Source: an uncultured Coriobacteriaceae bacterium (lineage in GTDB: Bacteria; Actinomycetota; Coriobacteriia; Coriobacteriales; Eggerthellaceae). Taken from it: a DNA stretch of 44,534 nucleotides. Location: assembly GCA_900550055.1 (NCBI GenBank), contig URQU01000014.1, forward strand, positions 1 through 44,534, read 5' to 3'. The notes below the pieces were generated by a model. The model made no database searches, was not told where the DNA came from, and saw only the letters and a list, made by a program, of their open reading frames with translations. Below are positions 16,901-23,497 of this stretch, one piece after another. A program made the position numbers and the translations under genes. Each line of letters opens with the position of its first letter. Position 1 is the stretch's first letter.

Positions 16901-18879
16901 ACGATTACTCGTACAAGAACGATCACGTGCTCACCGGCGTCGGGGATGCCATGACGGGGTACCTGACCTGGACCTACAACAAGGCTCGTGCCACTGAAAC
17001 GGAGTACGGTTGGAAGACGTATCTGCAAGGCGGCGGCTCCATGAAGTCACCGAACAAGACCCTATTGTTTGGTGGTGACGGCGAAAGGGGAACCTTGCCT
17101 GCAGGTACGCAGCTTACGTTGGTGGACACCGCGAACAACAACAAGGAATATCACTACACCGTGGGTCCCGATGGAGCCGCTTCGATTGCGTTGACTGATT
17201 TTGCGTACTCTGACGGTTCCGACGTCAAACACTACTATGAAGAGCAGTGGCTCAGCGAGCTGATGGGGGTCAAGGCTTCCGACCCCACCGCCTCGGGTGC
17301 TTGGGTTAAAACCAAAGCCGACGACCCCAACGTTGGCGCACGCATCAAGACCACCACTGGCTACGATTACTTCCGTCCCTGGGTGTCTGGAGACACAGGC
17401 GATCGGTTCGACCTTGCCCTTGGAAGCAGCTCCGAGCCCCACCCGTCCGAGAGCTTCTTCCTGGTGGTTCGCGTTCCTCAGGGCTCGGCGGCAACCGTGA
17501 ACGGTTACACTGGAACCTCGCTTTCGAGCGGCGTGAACACGCGCATCAACTACGTGAAGCGCTCGAACGAGGGCGAAACGGATAGTCACGACAACACCGC
17601 TTCTACATACAGCGTTGCCTCGGGATACAACCAAACGCTTGTTGATAATCGCCAGAACGCCGATGGCACTGAAGGCACTCAAGTGATGAGCGTCGATACG
17701 ACCAACTTCTTCACGATGGACGTGACCGATATCGTAGACTGCGGTAAAAACGAATACAACAGCTCGGACACGCTGTACTACCAGCTGAACTCCTCGCTTG
17801 CAAGTTATAACGGTTCTGGCCTTACGGGCGCGAGCGGCTATCCTAGCGGCACTTCGGGCACGTATTCCTTCTACGTGAAGGTGGGAGACACCTTTTACAC
17901 GCCCAGCAAATCAACCGATTCTGCGGGCAACGTGAAGTGGACTTGGACGGCGACTGGCAAAGGGGAGGCTGCGGTAAGCGGTAAGTCGTGGAGCGCCGAT
18001 GGCGGCGACATGCAGCTTGTCCTTTCCGATAGCGAAGGAACGCCTATCGATTTGAGCGGCATCCGCGAGATCGCAAGGGGCGCAACGAATGCAACGGGAG
18101 TAAAACCCTCGTTCTCCATCCAGCTGAAGGCGAGCTTGCAGATGTCGGGCCCTGCTTGCCAAAACGCGATCGCCGCATCGGAAGACGCTTCAGCTTACAC
18201 GAAGCCTACGTATCGCTCGTTCCTTTCCCCGCATGCGGATACGTTGAGCACAAGCACCATGGCTAAGGATAACGAAGGAAAAATGCGCTACTGCCGCAAG
18301 GGCGGCGGAGCTTCCACCATTGCCCTTACGGCAACCAAGAAAACGCAGTTGGGCATCAACGTTGACGATTTGGGTACGGCTGACGGCACGATTGCGCTGG
18401 CGGCAACCTATGACCTGTCCAAACTGAGCGGCGCCGAAGAGAAGCTGAGCAAGGCGGAGAACGCAACCTTCACGCTCACGCTGCAAAAGCGCAATGATAA
18501 AGGCGGCTACGACAGCGTTCCCATCGCCGACTACCTTTCCGTGCGGCAATGCACGCAGCTGGGCATGGACAATGTTGGGGTGAGTGACGACCGCAACAGC
18601 ATCGTGTTCACGGATGCCGCTTCCAACAGCGTCCTTGCCACCCGCGACGGCAGCAGCCCCATCCTCAGGCTCGGCTTCGTGGTGAAGGTGAATACCGACG
18701 TTGAGTTGGCGCAGCATTTCTACGCCAACTACCGCCTGGTTATGACGGCGCATCTGTCTGGCAGCGGCGTGGACGACGCGCCCGTGAACGCTTCCGGGTC
18801 GATTGCCGGGTACGCCAACTCGGATTATGTGACCTACACGCTAACCAGGGTTCACATGGAGGGCATCAGCCACGGTTAG
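7954..18879 (+). CDS. Giant secreted beta-helix (GLUG-like) surface protein, 3641 aa
   Basis: A very large exported protein. Residues 1-30 form a classical signal peptide ending GALA. Residues 31-125 are Asp/Ser/Gly/Ala-rich. From about 130 to 2700 there is a long series of right-handed beta-helix-like repeats. At least 20 GLUG-type turns are visible, such as AGGFIGQ, VGGFIGE, TGGLVGW, NVGGLLG, GVGGLVG and NVGGIAG. The last ~800 residues are different beta-rich material with Tyr/Asp/Asn-rich domains. The C-terminus ends GISHG with no LPxTG-like motif and no membrane helix, so retention must use a partner, or the protein is released. Start: ATG at 7954, or TTG at 7951, with GAGG 7-10 bases upstream. 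GLUG proteins are commonly adhesins; adhesion is inferred. The three small membrane proteins before it are likely partners. Confidence 0.85.
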   Translation: MRSVKRILAVYLTFAMAFQLFAPTTGALAEELNVVSGATAQQPGGSEGADGGGSSDDAGAASGDDTSASGGASAGGSETASDDAASGDAAADDASESQEPAADESASVDDDAADAQDAPATVAAGTTITTVDELKKAMEEGDGHGVVTATGGTVTAITFKDAVGLRIISNADPQLYRTAALTKDGHTGVLDLRGSDGGYTFLGFGSKDYPFQGSFTTGDTSIALATSLFNNVELNSDIHIPNLIWKGEGSEPVIAAAVAGGDQDLAVTIQIADPVGENVNASESTAGITSALFGTVTGSLSLSAAYSFSGTRKGLGVTADATGNVGLLANTVANGEFTVRSVDFSNQVVSGGTVKATNGNAGLLVGAVNDGAFLHVGSLSNVPTATIESSKGSAGGVVGKVGSNTGATVEVTSAIDLSNLTVKGTAAAGGFIGQAIKLTLGAENKKVTCPKTVGGKVEDKDGDKDSGNVGGFIGEVSFGSSVAFTGNDQIGMGDGVTLAGKADESKGVGAAIGKLNFDSSTATVSFKDGTFKSTYGSGGGAAVFGGLVGSVTGRANSKPLRIESVTTEFALEASPNFTGGLVGWLGRGTGATLEVKNATVNCTQLRQSSKGFGGVAGCIDNKSIADINGVTVKNEGAIENGAGIAAESWGSAIRLGGVTDFSGMKFDPDNSFVGKKVVSQIANVSAGNPTLVFACGTGSDSVPSDANNNGDYWVYKRCPQTKIDDLGSDQNADCGYGEVIRLDDKKLPKNLIQINMNKHELEGPSTSDWSWQVGYDTSNKWSDKNRTLNIKSAQDFVCLALTVRFPSLWVGVYGFGGANGSVLLGSDVTINLKDNVDLSGTGVGGLGFDSASNLQTFRGTFNGNGKTVTLAIGEPYGMRDNNDTTDGNGKIYRHNRLGLFAAIGDGATANEHTATVNNLTVDGSIKIDNGLGVDAGSLAATITGNATLNGVTCKPAITCDDTFGNDVNIGGVAGSVSGGGTIIFDSSNMSGSTKAQATINTGATLNGSTRIGGAVGYVADVAAIVNVVSLEVGGATASDNTIIASDSASGKIAQVGGFIGCIAQSTYDKKTGEIVSSAEKNVNITGLSFNSFNMTVGKNGDAKNGAGGLLGYSWGNTVVTIGDDSKNTSDSTYALKTSSASITADDSEELGGLVYAASGHWIINDYAIDLSGTTINADKAKVLGLLIGRGSRVENSATYGAETYSGLYLENRASWDTAYKVHDDATGNGVAIDNTAISSKNSATSFDEWVGNSTRPAYGNKAGSKLMDGEWNTVVSLHTKDDINEGKLDMSGILGQDNSYHNRSNFGKDHNTNAWTRYYYNLDKAYATVGNNTKNSSANSWMDSPEYLLLWCAYLYAPSKVRSCIIPGNQQIFLGNNIGVNNGARASIDMNGYSFYPSNPISGSKVTVKNAEIKFHYSEIKAKQDGNKKNSEATQHENMHCGLIRTHAGDLTVSNVTLGGTVGSVVNDAGSSSGALVCRYIYGSSGAVKQISIDGLTLDGLTVDGVTDKTGYVPLLINEMQTYVNLDAKNITTTGYANNAKAATSLFGKLGVGSAADQVTATFSLINLPSATGNTIFTRASLLESFGYGEGKTGSAVYTFVKDDQTNSKVTFGREIDSKGEYSGKQLWYYDESTYETAAGLVTVGDTRADAKNPQFGGYLPYVYKGKANESNVQYHEIKVNQRVPKLTTGCGTYGDPYAITKASELNVIAEYINTQNATDGWEVTIARNQETLCQRRSSSADTDNEVTYVYNQAKKTWEKKTGKGVTDPNDTLDDATMHRYLQSAYYSIEPKNEDGAAGTIELDAASFQGLGNLGNPFRGVIVGDLANEGQQATIAINNSTSFSKGLIPYSYGGVVKNLKVVYQSNVSGISYTGKDSNGVPGSFFGGVIGCILGGDNIIDGVIVSSQSGAAATVASANADPLIAAVADSLTNPHLTPIGGYVGAVAGGGVIFRNSSGVSDALNSWHVAGASRYDNPYVGRVIDGYAFSELGDSKSLDNTDRNYKINNLNTGDRRCVVTGDTQGRYRGVGGNDMAITTTVKDSQGLLVLSAIISSGAAGGSANAKTTSDECGTYAGSRAYLGGSNAKGAYQFGNQQYGKVRNASYEYVGKPGSADSDFANAKNDDMKSPGIQSEGNALDYTGDGLDVNSPYLVAKYATWQTGNICAAQASGMDLQFVNTNDDIDYDMTPYGTGYTGLSGRYYSNACASDKGADRDRIVPLVATINGNGAIIKVGDKNGTAYDIKEYANDDYKLTGVGALFGTVTYTSDNVGGSIGSAAADGTGATGNGGYTVQNLKFEGCNISLTYTDASGNASGSRDEQVGVGLLAGTTANASSLKDYGKYHAVTLANCKVNGSAGVSNVGGLLGSSGYGSRKGKTNKGDTGMVTSNDTTNTETRYSPVKLYNCSYSDMDISGVKNVGGFVGKLNSGSQGGVWTTGDMEIAKDSTITASSDNPIIGGVVGLSGGAIFVNADTTNKESTNGGKATIYGLTLTVPNNASTSSGVGGLVGRAENSICAYNLTVSGDANDKKVFGQTETGKAKFKNVGGIAGNIAGGSEFKFDTCEVSNIDLESREVSGGISGNISGSPAVICNNVVVSGMTFGSSYAGGINGSLGGTPTFSITNTVIKNNVFKNSNNNSHSGGLGGDGRGVFKLSNVLLDSNDFQGKNGQGIFFGDTKTDLRVYAAGIDIKPGGDKTTGDLPPLMLDTTKNQDNVKLVNKVSYVAFGDYEDKLAAPDPDNPKTLYSDDDAAGYITTAASPYVTTSPVSAVAVRVSDTDSTDRYLFGDGANVDLASTIQGQAGKDVAGRYTYTNIGGRDDSGAYQKTNGYNATSAQSYNSENSDASKQVANDFKVLEIPGQDTTTVTNYLNLVTNGGFSDAVRLNNGSDKQCVTAKAEKFELDETTKAFVKSTEPASLSVVGNGTNSMQFRASSNWDNDKGQFTLLSVTFNDGAGHTYKVQVPIVVKRLFEVNFAATYTYGTNFKADDYSYKNDHVLTGVGDAMTGYLTWTYNKARATETEYGWKTYLQGGGSMKSPNKTLLFGGDGERGTLPAGTQLTLVDTANNNKEYHYTVGPDGAASIALTDFAYSDGSDVKHYYEEQWLSELMGVKASDPTASGAWVKTKADDPNVGARIKTTTGYDYFRPWVSGDTGDRFDLALGSSSEPHPSESFFLVVRVPQGSAATVNGYTGTSLSSGVNTRINYVKRSNEGETDSHDNTASTYSVASGYNQTLVDNRQNADGTEGTQVMSVDTTNFFTMDVTDIVDCGKNEYNSSDTLYYQLNSSLASYNGSGLTGASGYPSGTSGTYSFYVKVGDTFYTPSKSTDSAGNVKWTWTATGKGEAAVSGKSWSADGGDMQLVLSDSEGTPIDLSGIREIARGATNATGVKPSFSIQLKASLQMSGPACQNAIAASEDASAYTKPTYRSFLSPHADTLSTSTMAKDNEGKMRYCRKGGGASTIALTATKKTQLGINVDDLGTADGTIALAATYDLSKLSGAEEKLSKAENATFTLTLQKRNDKGGYDSVPIADYLSVRQCTQLGMDNVGVSDDRNSIVFTDAASNSVLATRDGSSPILRLGFVVKVNTDVELAQHFYANYRLVMTAHLSGSGVDDAPVNASGSIAGYANSDYVTYTLTRVHMEGISHG

Positions 18880-18940
18880 CCCTATCCGTGGCCGGCAAAT
18901 CTGGTGCCGGAAGGTGCGTAACAACCTGATGCCGGCATTA

Positions 18941-18969
18941 CCGCGGGGCTCCAGATCGGGGCTCCGCGG
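18941..18969 (+). terminator. Probable terminator after the giant gene
   Basis: CCGCGGGGCTCC (18941-18952) pairs with GGGGCTCCGCGG (18958-18969), a 12-pair stem with two wobbles. The following bases are only moderately T-rich, so efficiency is uncertain. The remainder of the 18880-19189 gap has a TACAAT (19122-19127) that might be a -10 element for the next operon; no gene is supported there. Confidence 0.6.
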
Positions 18970-19189
18970 TTCGTTCCGCTTAGGGCGGGACATTCGAGCT
19001 GTCGGGGCTCGCTTGTCGCGGCAAGCTCAGTGCAGCCCTCTTCATGCTTTTCCGAGGCGTTTTCGTCTTTGACCTTTGTGCGGTTCACTTGAAAGAGGAT
19101 GTGAGTCCCCTGACATTTATCGTACAATGACAAGCTACTTGAGTTTTTGGCTCTCGGTGGTTTTTATAGGGCGAACGGAGGTGACCCAC

Positions 19190-20056
19190 GTGGAGGAAAC
19201 GCGCGATTCCAAGCAGTTGCGCAAGCGCTTCAAGCGCATGCTGGCAACGCTTATCGTTGCCGCCCTTGCTGCCGTGATGGTCACCTATGCTTGGTACATC
19301 TACAACGCAAATCGCCACATCACCGATGTGAAGATGGCCGCCGGAACGGGCGTGACCTTCCTTATCTCAGATTCCTATGACGGCGAATACAAGTCCAGCG
19401 CCGGCCTTTCGTTTCAGGGGCTTTTGAACCCCGTTTCAACGGACAACATCTTGAACGGCTTCCAGAAAGTGGTGGGCTTTACGGGCGGGGACACGCAGGA
19501 CTCGCTGCTGGCCACCTTCTTCGGGCCCGCACAGCATTCCGACTACTACAAAACCTCGCTCTACTTGGCCACCAGCTCGCTTTCCACCGACGTGTACTTG
19601 TCGGACATCCGCTTCGACGACATCGATCCGCAAAACCCCGTTTCCACCGCCTTGCGCGTGGGCCTGGTGGTGCATCAGCCTGGCGAAAACCAGCCTGTGG
19701 CCGGGCAATACGTGTTCGAGCTCACGCAGACGCACAACCCTCAGGCTCGCTACAACACCAAGCAGGGCAAAGCGGGCGACGTTCTGGACAGCACCAAGAC
19801 CGACGGTTCCACGGTTGCGTTCACGCCGCTCAACTCCACCGACTATTGCGAATACGACGAAGAAGAGGGCGTGGTCACCAAGCCCGGCACCAAGCTGGCA
19901 ACGCTTCCCAGCGCCGTCGATGGCGCAAACCACAGCACGCCGGTGCAGGTGGACGTCTACGTGTGGCTGGAAGGCTGCGACGAGGACTGCACCAACAACC
20001 TGTGCGGCACCAGCTTGGCATCGCTTGCGCTGCATTTCGCGGGAAGCCGGGAGTAG
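19190..20056 (+). CDS. SipW-type fibre subunit A
   Basis: A 288-residue subunit and first gene of the peptidase/ATPase operon. The start is the GTG at 19190, preceded by CGGAGGTGA with a five-base gap; longer in-frame starts lack a ribosome site. A basic N-terminus (RKRFKR) precedes a helix ending VMVTYAWYIYN (29-39), a SipW-type cleavage context. NPVST is at 80-84 and WLEGCDEDC at 259-267, the two motifs shared with the free-standing subunit at 3991. Cys262 and Cys267 in the motif, plus Cys272, could form a disulphide outside the cell. By analogy with TasA/CalY-type proteins it would be cut by the downstream peptidase and assembled on the surface. Confidence 0.8.
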   Translation: MEETRDSKQLRKRFKRMLATLIVAALAAVMVTYAWYIYNANRHITDVKMAAGTGVTFLISDSYDGEYKSSAGLSFQGLLNPVSTDNILNGFQKVVGFTGGDTQDSLLATFFGPAQHSDYYKTSLYLATSSLSTDVYLSDIRFDDIDPQNPVSTALRVGLVVHQPGENQPVAGQYVFELTQTHNPQARYNTKQGKAGDVLDSTKTDGSTVAFTPLNSTDYCEYDEEEGVVTKPGTKLATLPSAVDGANHSTPVQVDVYVWLEGCDEDCTNNLCGTSLASLALHFAGSRE

Positions 20057-20065
20057 GGGGTGCGC

Positions 20066-20917
20066 ATGGGTTCTCAGGGAAGCAACGGGCAAGCCAGCCT
20101 GCGCAACGCGTTTTTCGCGCGCAAGCGCATGGTGGCGGCCGCCGCATGGCTGGCAGTGCTTGCGCTGGTGCTGAGCGTTGCCACCTTCGCGTGGTTCTCC
20201 GGTTCGCGTTTCACCAACGTGACGCCCACGGCTCATACGGTTAGCGAAAACGGCTACGACCTGCTTATCTCCGCTAGCGAGCAGGGTCCTTTCGCCGAGC
20301 AATGCCAACTGGGTTCCGTGGACAAAACCTTGTACCCGGTTTCCACGGCCGATCTTTCCGATTTCTGGCGCGCCACGTTCCAAAACTCTGCCGGGATCAC
20401 CACCGACTATGCGAACTGCACGTCCGAGCTGGGCGAATACGCCCTTACGGGCACGTTCTACCTGAAGGGGTCCAGCTTGCCGCTTGCGGTGTACCTGTAT
20501 CCCGGCCAAATGAGCATCTCCGCCGATTCCCAGCTTTTGGCGGCGGCCCGCGTGGGCTTCATCATCCAAAGTTCCGTGGGTACGCAAAGCTACATTTTCC
20601 AGTGCGACGACTTGGGCGACACGTCCGGGGCGGCGCAGCAGCGCACCACCGCGCAAAGCAACGTGGTGGTCAGCGGGCAGGGCTCGTGGAGCTATGTTGC
20701 CGATCCGGTGCAGTCCATTTCCGCGTACAGCATGGACGGTTCGGGCAATACGCCTACGGCGCGCTCCGGCGCGGCGCCCCTGTTCACGCTGGGCGCCGAC
20801 GAGGTGGCCAGCGTGCGCTACTTCGTGTATATGGAAGGCTGCGATGCCAACTGCATCGGCGAGGCGCAGTCCAAGAACATCTCCCTGCAGTTCGCGTTCG
20901 CGGGCGCTAAGGCTTAA
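20066..20917 (+). CDS. SipW-type fibre subunit B
   Basis: A 283-residue subunit. The ATG at 20066 has AGGGGG directly upstream; a GTG six bases earlier (20060) is an alternative start. The helix at about 22-42 ends SVATFAWFSGS, a clear SipW-type cleavage context. LYPVST is at 89-94 and MEGCDANC at 256-263. The exterior is rich in Ser, Thr and Tyr. It follows the previous stop by nine bases. The motif set is the same as in subunits A and the 3991 protein, so these are paralogues and not unrelated secreted proteins. Confidence 0.8.
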   Translation: MGSQGSNGQASLRNAFFARKRMVAAAAWLAVLALVLSVATFAWFSGSRFTNVTPTAHTVSENGYDLLISASEQGPFAEQCQLGSVDKTLYPVSTADLSDFWRATFQNSAGITTDYANCTSELGEYALTGTFYLKGSSLPLAVYLYPGQMSISADSQLLAAARVGFIIQSSVGTQSYIFQCDDLGDTSGAAQQRTTAQSNVVVSGQGSWSYVADPVQSISAYSMDGSGNTPTARSGAAPLFTLGADEVASVRYFVYMEGCDANCIGEAQSKNISLQFAFAGAKA

Positions 20918-20932
20918 AGGAGGGGAGGTACC

Positions 20933-21820
20933 ATGAGCGCGGATCCTAGAACAACCAAATACCGGTTCACCCAGGTCGGCGTCGTGTTCGCGCTGCTGGT
21001 GCTGGTTGCCGTGCTGGCTGCGGCAACCTATGCGTGGTTCACCAACAACGCGGCGGTGAACACCGATTCGGTCTCGGTTCATAGCGACGACAGCAGGTTG
21101 GTGGTGGAGCTGGGTGACGCATCCGCCGGCAGCTGGAGCAGCGACGGCGATGTTGCGTTCTCGTCCAACAGCCCAAGCCCGCTTACACTGTACCCGGTTT
21201 CCACGTTCGATTTGGAAGGCTTCGCGGAATGCACGCGCACCGACGAGCAGGGACGCGCCGTGGCCTTCCAGCAGGCCGAGGATGGCCAGCATTTCTACCA
21301 CGGCTGGGTTGACATGCGCGCCAGCGTCGCCGGCTCGGGTGCCTCGAAGGCTGCGGGCACGGTGATGCTGTACCTAGCCGATACCTTGGCGCCGCAAGGC
21401 GCCGACCCCGAGCTTTTGAAGGCCACGCGTGTGGGCCTGAAGCTTTCCCACAATGGGCAGGTGCTGCAAGGCCGTTACTTCGCGTTGGACGATTCGGCCG
21501 GTTCGCATCGCTCGGAGCACCCCGCAACCGTGCCCTCGCTTCCGGGGTATTCCGACGGCATGCTGCTTGGTTGGCAAAGCGGCGCGCTGGCCTGCGCGAA
21601 CGATAACGCGCAGGACTACACCGCCTATCTTATGGGCGCCGACGAGTCCGCCACGCGTCCGCAAAACGCGCTGTTGGCCATGGACCTGGGGCAAACCTAT
21701 CGGCTTGACGTGTACTACTACATTGAGGGCACCGACCAGGACAGCGCCGACTATCTGTACAACGACGCGGGCATCCTACACGTGAACCTGTTCGCCGTGC
21801 TTGATGGGCAGGAGGTGTAA
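20933..21820 (+). CDS. SipW-type fibre subunit C (Cys-less variant motif)
   Basis: A 295-residue subunit with the ribosome site AAAGGAGGGGAGG before the ATG. The helix at 14-34 ends AAATYAWFTNNAAV, close to a textbook SipW-substrate ending. LYPVST is at 86-91. The C-terminal motif reads YYIEGTDQDS (262-271): the usual Cys is replaced by Ser and the strand is Tyr-rich. If the Cys pair of the other subunits forms a disulphide, this one cannot, which may mark it as a cap or adaptor. Its stop abuts the next start codon, implying coupled translation. Confidence 0.8.
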   Translation: MSADPRTTKYRFTQVGVVFALLVLVAVLAAATYAWFTNNAAVNTDSVSVHSDDSRLVVELGDASAGSWSSDGDVAFSSNSPSPLTLYPVSTFDLEGFAECTRTDEQGRAVAFQQAEDGQHFYHGWVDMRASVAGSGASKAAGTVMLYLADTLAPQGADPELLKATRVGLKLSHNGQVLQGRYFALDDSAGSHRSEHPATVPSLPGYSDGMLLGWQSGALACANDNAQDYTAYLMGADESATRPQNALLAMDLGQTYRLDVYYYIEGTDQDSADYLYNDAGILHVNLFAVLDGQEV

Positions 21821-22594
21821 ATGGGCAAAGAAGGGAAGCAGGACCTGCGTCGTCGCTTGACCGCTACGGTGGTGCTGGTGCTGTTCGCGCTGGTGGCCAT
21901 CGCCATGGCGTCGTTCGCGTGGTTCTCCATCGCCGACCAGGCGAAAGCCCGTCAGCTTGCGCTCACCGCCAACGCCGGCAACTCCCTGCGCTTCGACCTG
22001 GATGCGCACGACAGCTTCGACCAGTACGTCAGCACGCTGGGCTTCGACCAGATTTCCGCGCGCATCTCCTTGGAGCAGGGCGTGGACATCGACTCCTCGA
22101 AGCTGCAGCCGGTAACCACTTCCGACGGGCAAAGCTTCACCTACGAGGACGGCTCGCAGGCCCAGGCGCAAACGGGTGCGTACTTGGAGTTCACCTTGCA
22201 TTTCATCAGCCACCAGGACGTGGTCGTGCGCCTTACCGGCGAGGCGGGCCGCAATGGGGAAGCGGGAACGGCGTTCTCCTCAAGCGTGGACGGTTTGCCG
22301 CAGGCCATGCGCATGAGCTTCACGTGCGATGGGCGCACGTGGATTTACGACCCGAACTTGGGCTCGAGCGTCTCGACCTCGGGAGGGGTGACAACCTTCG
22401 GTATCCCCGCAGGGACATCAAGCGAGGTGGCGGACATGTTTAGCCTGGTCGCGGAAACGGACAAATCCACCATCGTGCGGATTTGGTTGGAGGGAACGGA
22501 CCCAAATTGCACTAATATGATTAAGGGTGCCGATTACGCGGTCACCATGCGTTTCGAGGGTATCGAACAGCTAGATGAACAAGGTCAGCAGTAG
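21821..22594 (+). CDS. SipW-type fibre subunit D
   Basis: A 257-residue subunit whose ATG directly follows the previous stop, with GGAGG of the upstream gene end as ribosome site. The helix at 14-34 ends AMASFAWFSIAD. The first motif is degenerate (LQPVTT, 95-100) and the second is intact (WLEGTDPNC, 222-230). It is the shortest of the four tandem subunits. The signal peptidase gene follows after about 40 bases, which ties this substrate set to that enzyme. Confidence 0.8.
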   Translation: MGKEGKQDLRRRLTATVVLVLFALVAIAMASFAWFSIADQAKARQLALTANAGNSLRFDLDAHDSFDQYVSTLGFDQISARISLEQGVDIDSSKLQPVTTSDGQSFTYEDGSQAQAQTGAYLEFTLHFISHQDVVVRLTGEAGRNGEAGTAFSSSVDGLPQAMRMSFTCDGRTWIYDPNLGSSVSTSGGVTTFGIPAGTSSEVADMFSLVAETDKSTIVRIWLEGTDPNCTNMIKGADYAVTMRFEGIEQLDEQGQQ

Positions 22595-22633
22595 CCGGCA
22601 AGCGCTACGCGCCGATGAATGGGAAAGGTCGAA

Positions 22634-23425
22634 ATGAGTACGGTTAAAAAAGCTGCATCCATCGTGATCAGCGTTGTCATGTGGATCATCATCCTGGTTG
22701 CAGCGTTGTTCGCATTCACCACGCTCGCCACCAAAGACGACGGCAGCGTTTCGAGCCTTGCCGGGTTCACCCCGCTGACGGTTCAGTCCGAGTCCATGGC
22801 GCCCACGTTCGATCAGGACGACTTGATCATCATCAAGAAGTGCGACCCCTCTACGCTGGAGGTAGGCGACATCGTCACGTTCCATGCCATCATCGACAAC
22901 CAGTACGCGCTCAACACCCACCGCATCATCTCCATCAACGAGGTGAACGGCCTTAACAGCTACACCACCAAGGGCGACAACAACGAGCTTGCCGACCAGC
23001 ACGTCATCGCCGATGGCGACATCGTGGGCAAGTACGTGGGCAAGATCCCCTACATGGGCAAGGTCATCGGCTTTCTGTCCAGCACCTGGGGCTTCCTGGT
23101 GGTCATCGTGCTGCCCATGCTGCTGTTCTTCATCTACCAGGTCTACCATCTGGTGATCGTGGGCATGAACCTCAAGCGCGCCGTGGCCGAGGAAGATCGC
23201 CTGAAGCAGGCGGAGGCCATCGTCGATAGCGAGGATTCCCAGGCGGCGGCAGCCGACCGCGCCAAGGCCGAAGCCGCGCGCGCGGAAGCGGAGGCGGCGC
23301 TTGAGGAGGCCAAGCGCTTGAAGGCCGAAGCGGAGGCCAAGCTGGCATCCGCCGAGTCCGCCAACGGTGGCGATCCCGGAGCCGAAGCCGATTCCGATTC
23401 CGATTCCGGTTCCGAATCAAAGTAG
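22634..23425 (+). CDS. SipW/ER-type signal peptidase I with coiled-coil tail (no. 1)
   Basis: A 263-residue membrane protease. An N-terminal helix (8-29), the catalytic box QSESMAPT (nucleophile Ser54), NTHRI (His96, the His that replaces Lys in SipW/ER-type enzymes), TKGDNN (112-117) and a second membrane helix (152-175) are all present. With both ends inside, the catalytic domain faces outward. The cytoplasmic tail from 176 is unusually long: an Ala/Glu/Lys coiled coil, then an Asp/Ser-rich end. The ATG at 22634 was chosen because GGGAAAGG lies five bases upstream; an ATG 15 bases earlier has none. Position directly after four substrates indicates it processes them. Family assignment is firm; the tail function is unknown. 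Confidence 0.9.
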   Translation: MSTVKKAASIVISVVMWIIILVAALFAFTTLATKDDGSVSSLAGFTPLTVQSESMAPTFDQDDLIIIKKCDPSTLEVGDIVTFHAIIDNQYALNTHRIISINEVNGLNSYTTKGDNNELADQHVIADGDIVGKYVGKIPYMGKVIGFLSSTWGFLVVIVLPMLLFFIYQVYHLVIVGMNLKRAVAEEDRLKQAEAIVDSEDSQAAAADRAKAEAARAEAEAALEEAKRLKAEAEAKLASAESANGGDPGAEADSDSDSGSESK

Positions 23426-23438
23426 CAAGCAGTTGTTT

Positions 23439-23469
23439 GCGCACACTGGACGTCGCTGCCGGTGTGCGC
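23439..23469 (+). promoter_or_regulatory. Intercistronic hairpin before the AAA+ gene
   Basis: GCGCACACTGG (23439-23449) pairs with CCGGTGTGCGC (23459-23469), an 11-pair stem with one wobble and no T-run. It probably protects or partitions the mRNA instead of ending it, since the ribosome site AAGAAGGAG (23481-23489) follows closely. Confidence 0.5.
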
Positions 23470-23497
23470 GTTCGCATGATAAGAAGGAGTTTGACCC

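Noticed and set aside
18880..19189. Small gene in the gap after the giant protein (83-codon minus-strand frame)
   Set aside because: It crosses the probable terminator, has no ribosome site and no recognisable content.
19436..21301. Open frame of 621 codons on the minus strand under the subunit genes
   Set aside because: It overlaps two to three subunit genes with clear signal helices and shared motifs. It has Arg/His/Gly-rich composition and no recognisable domain.
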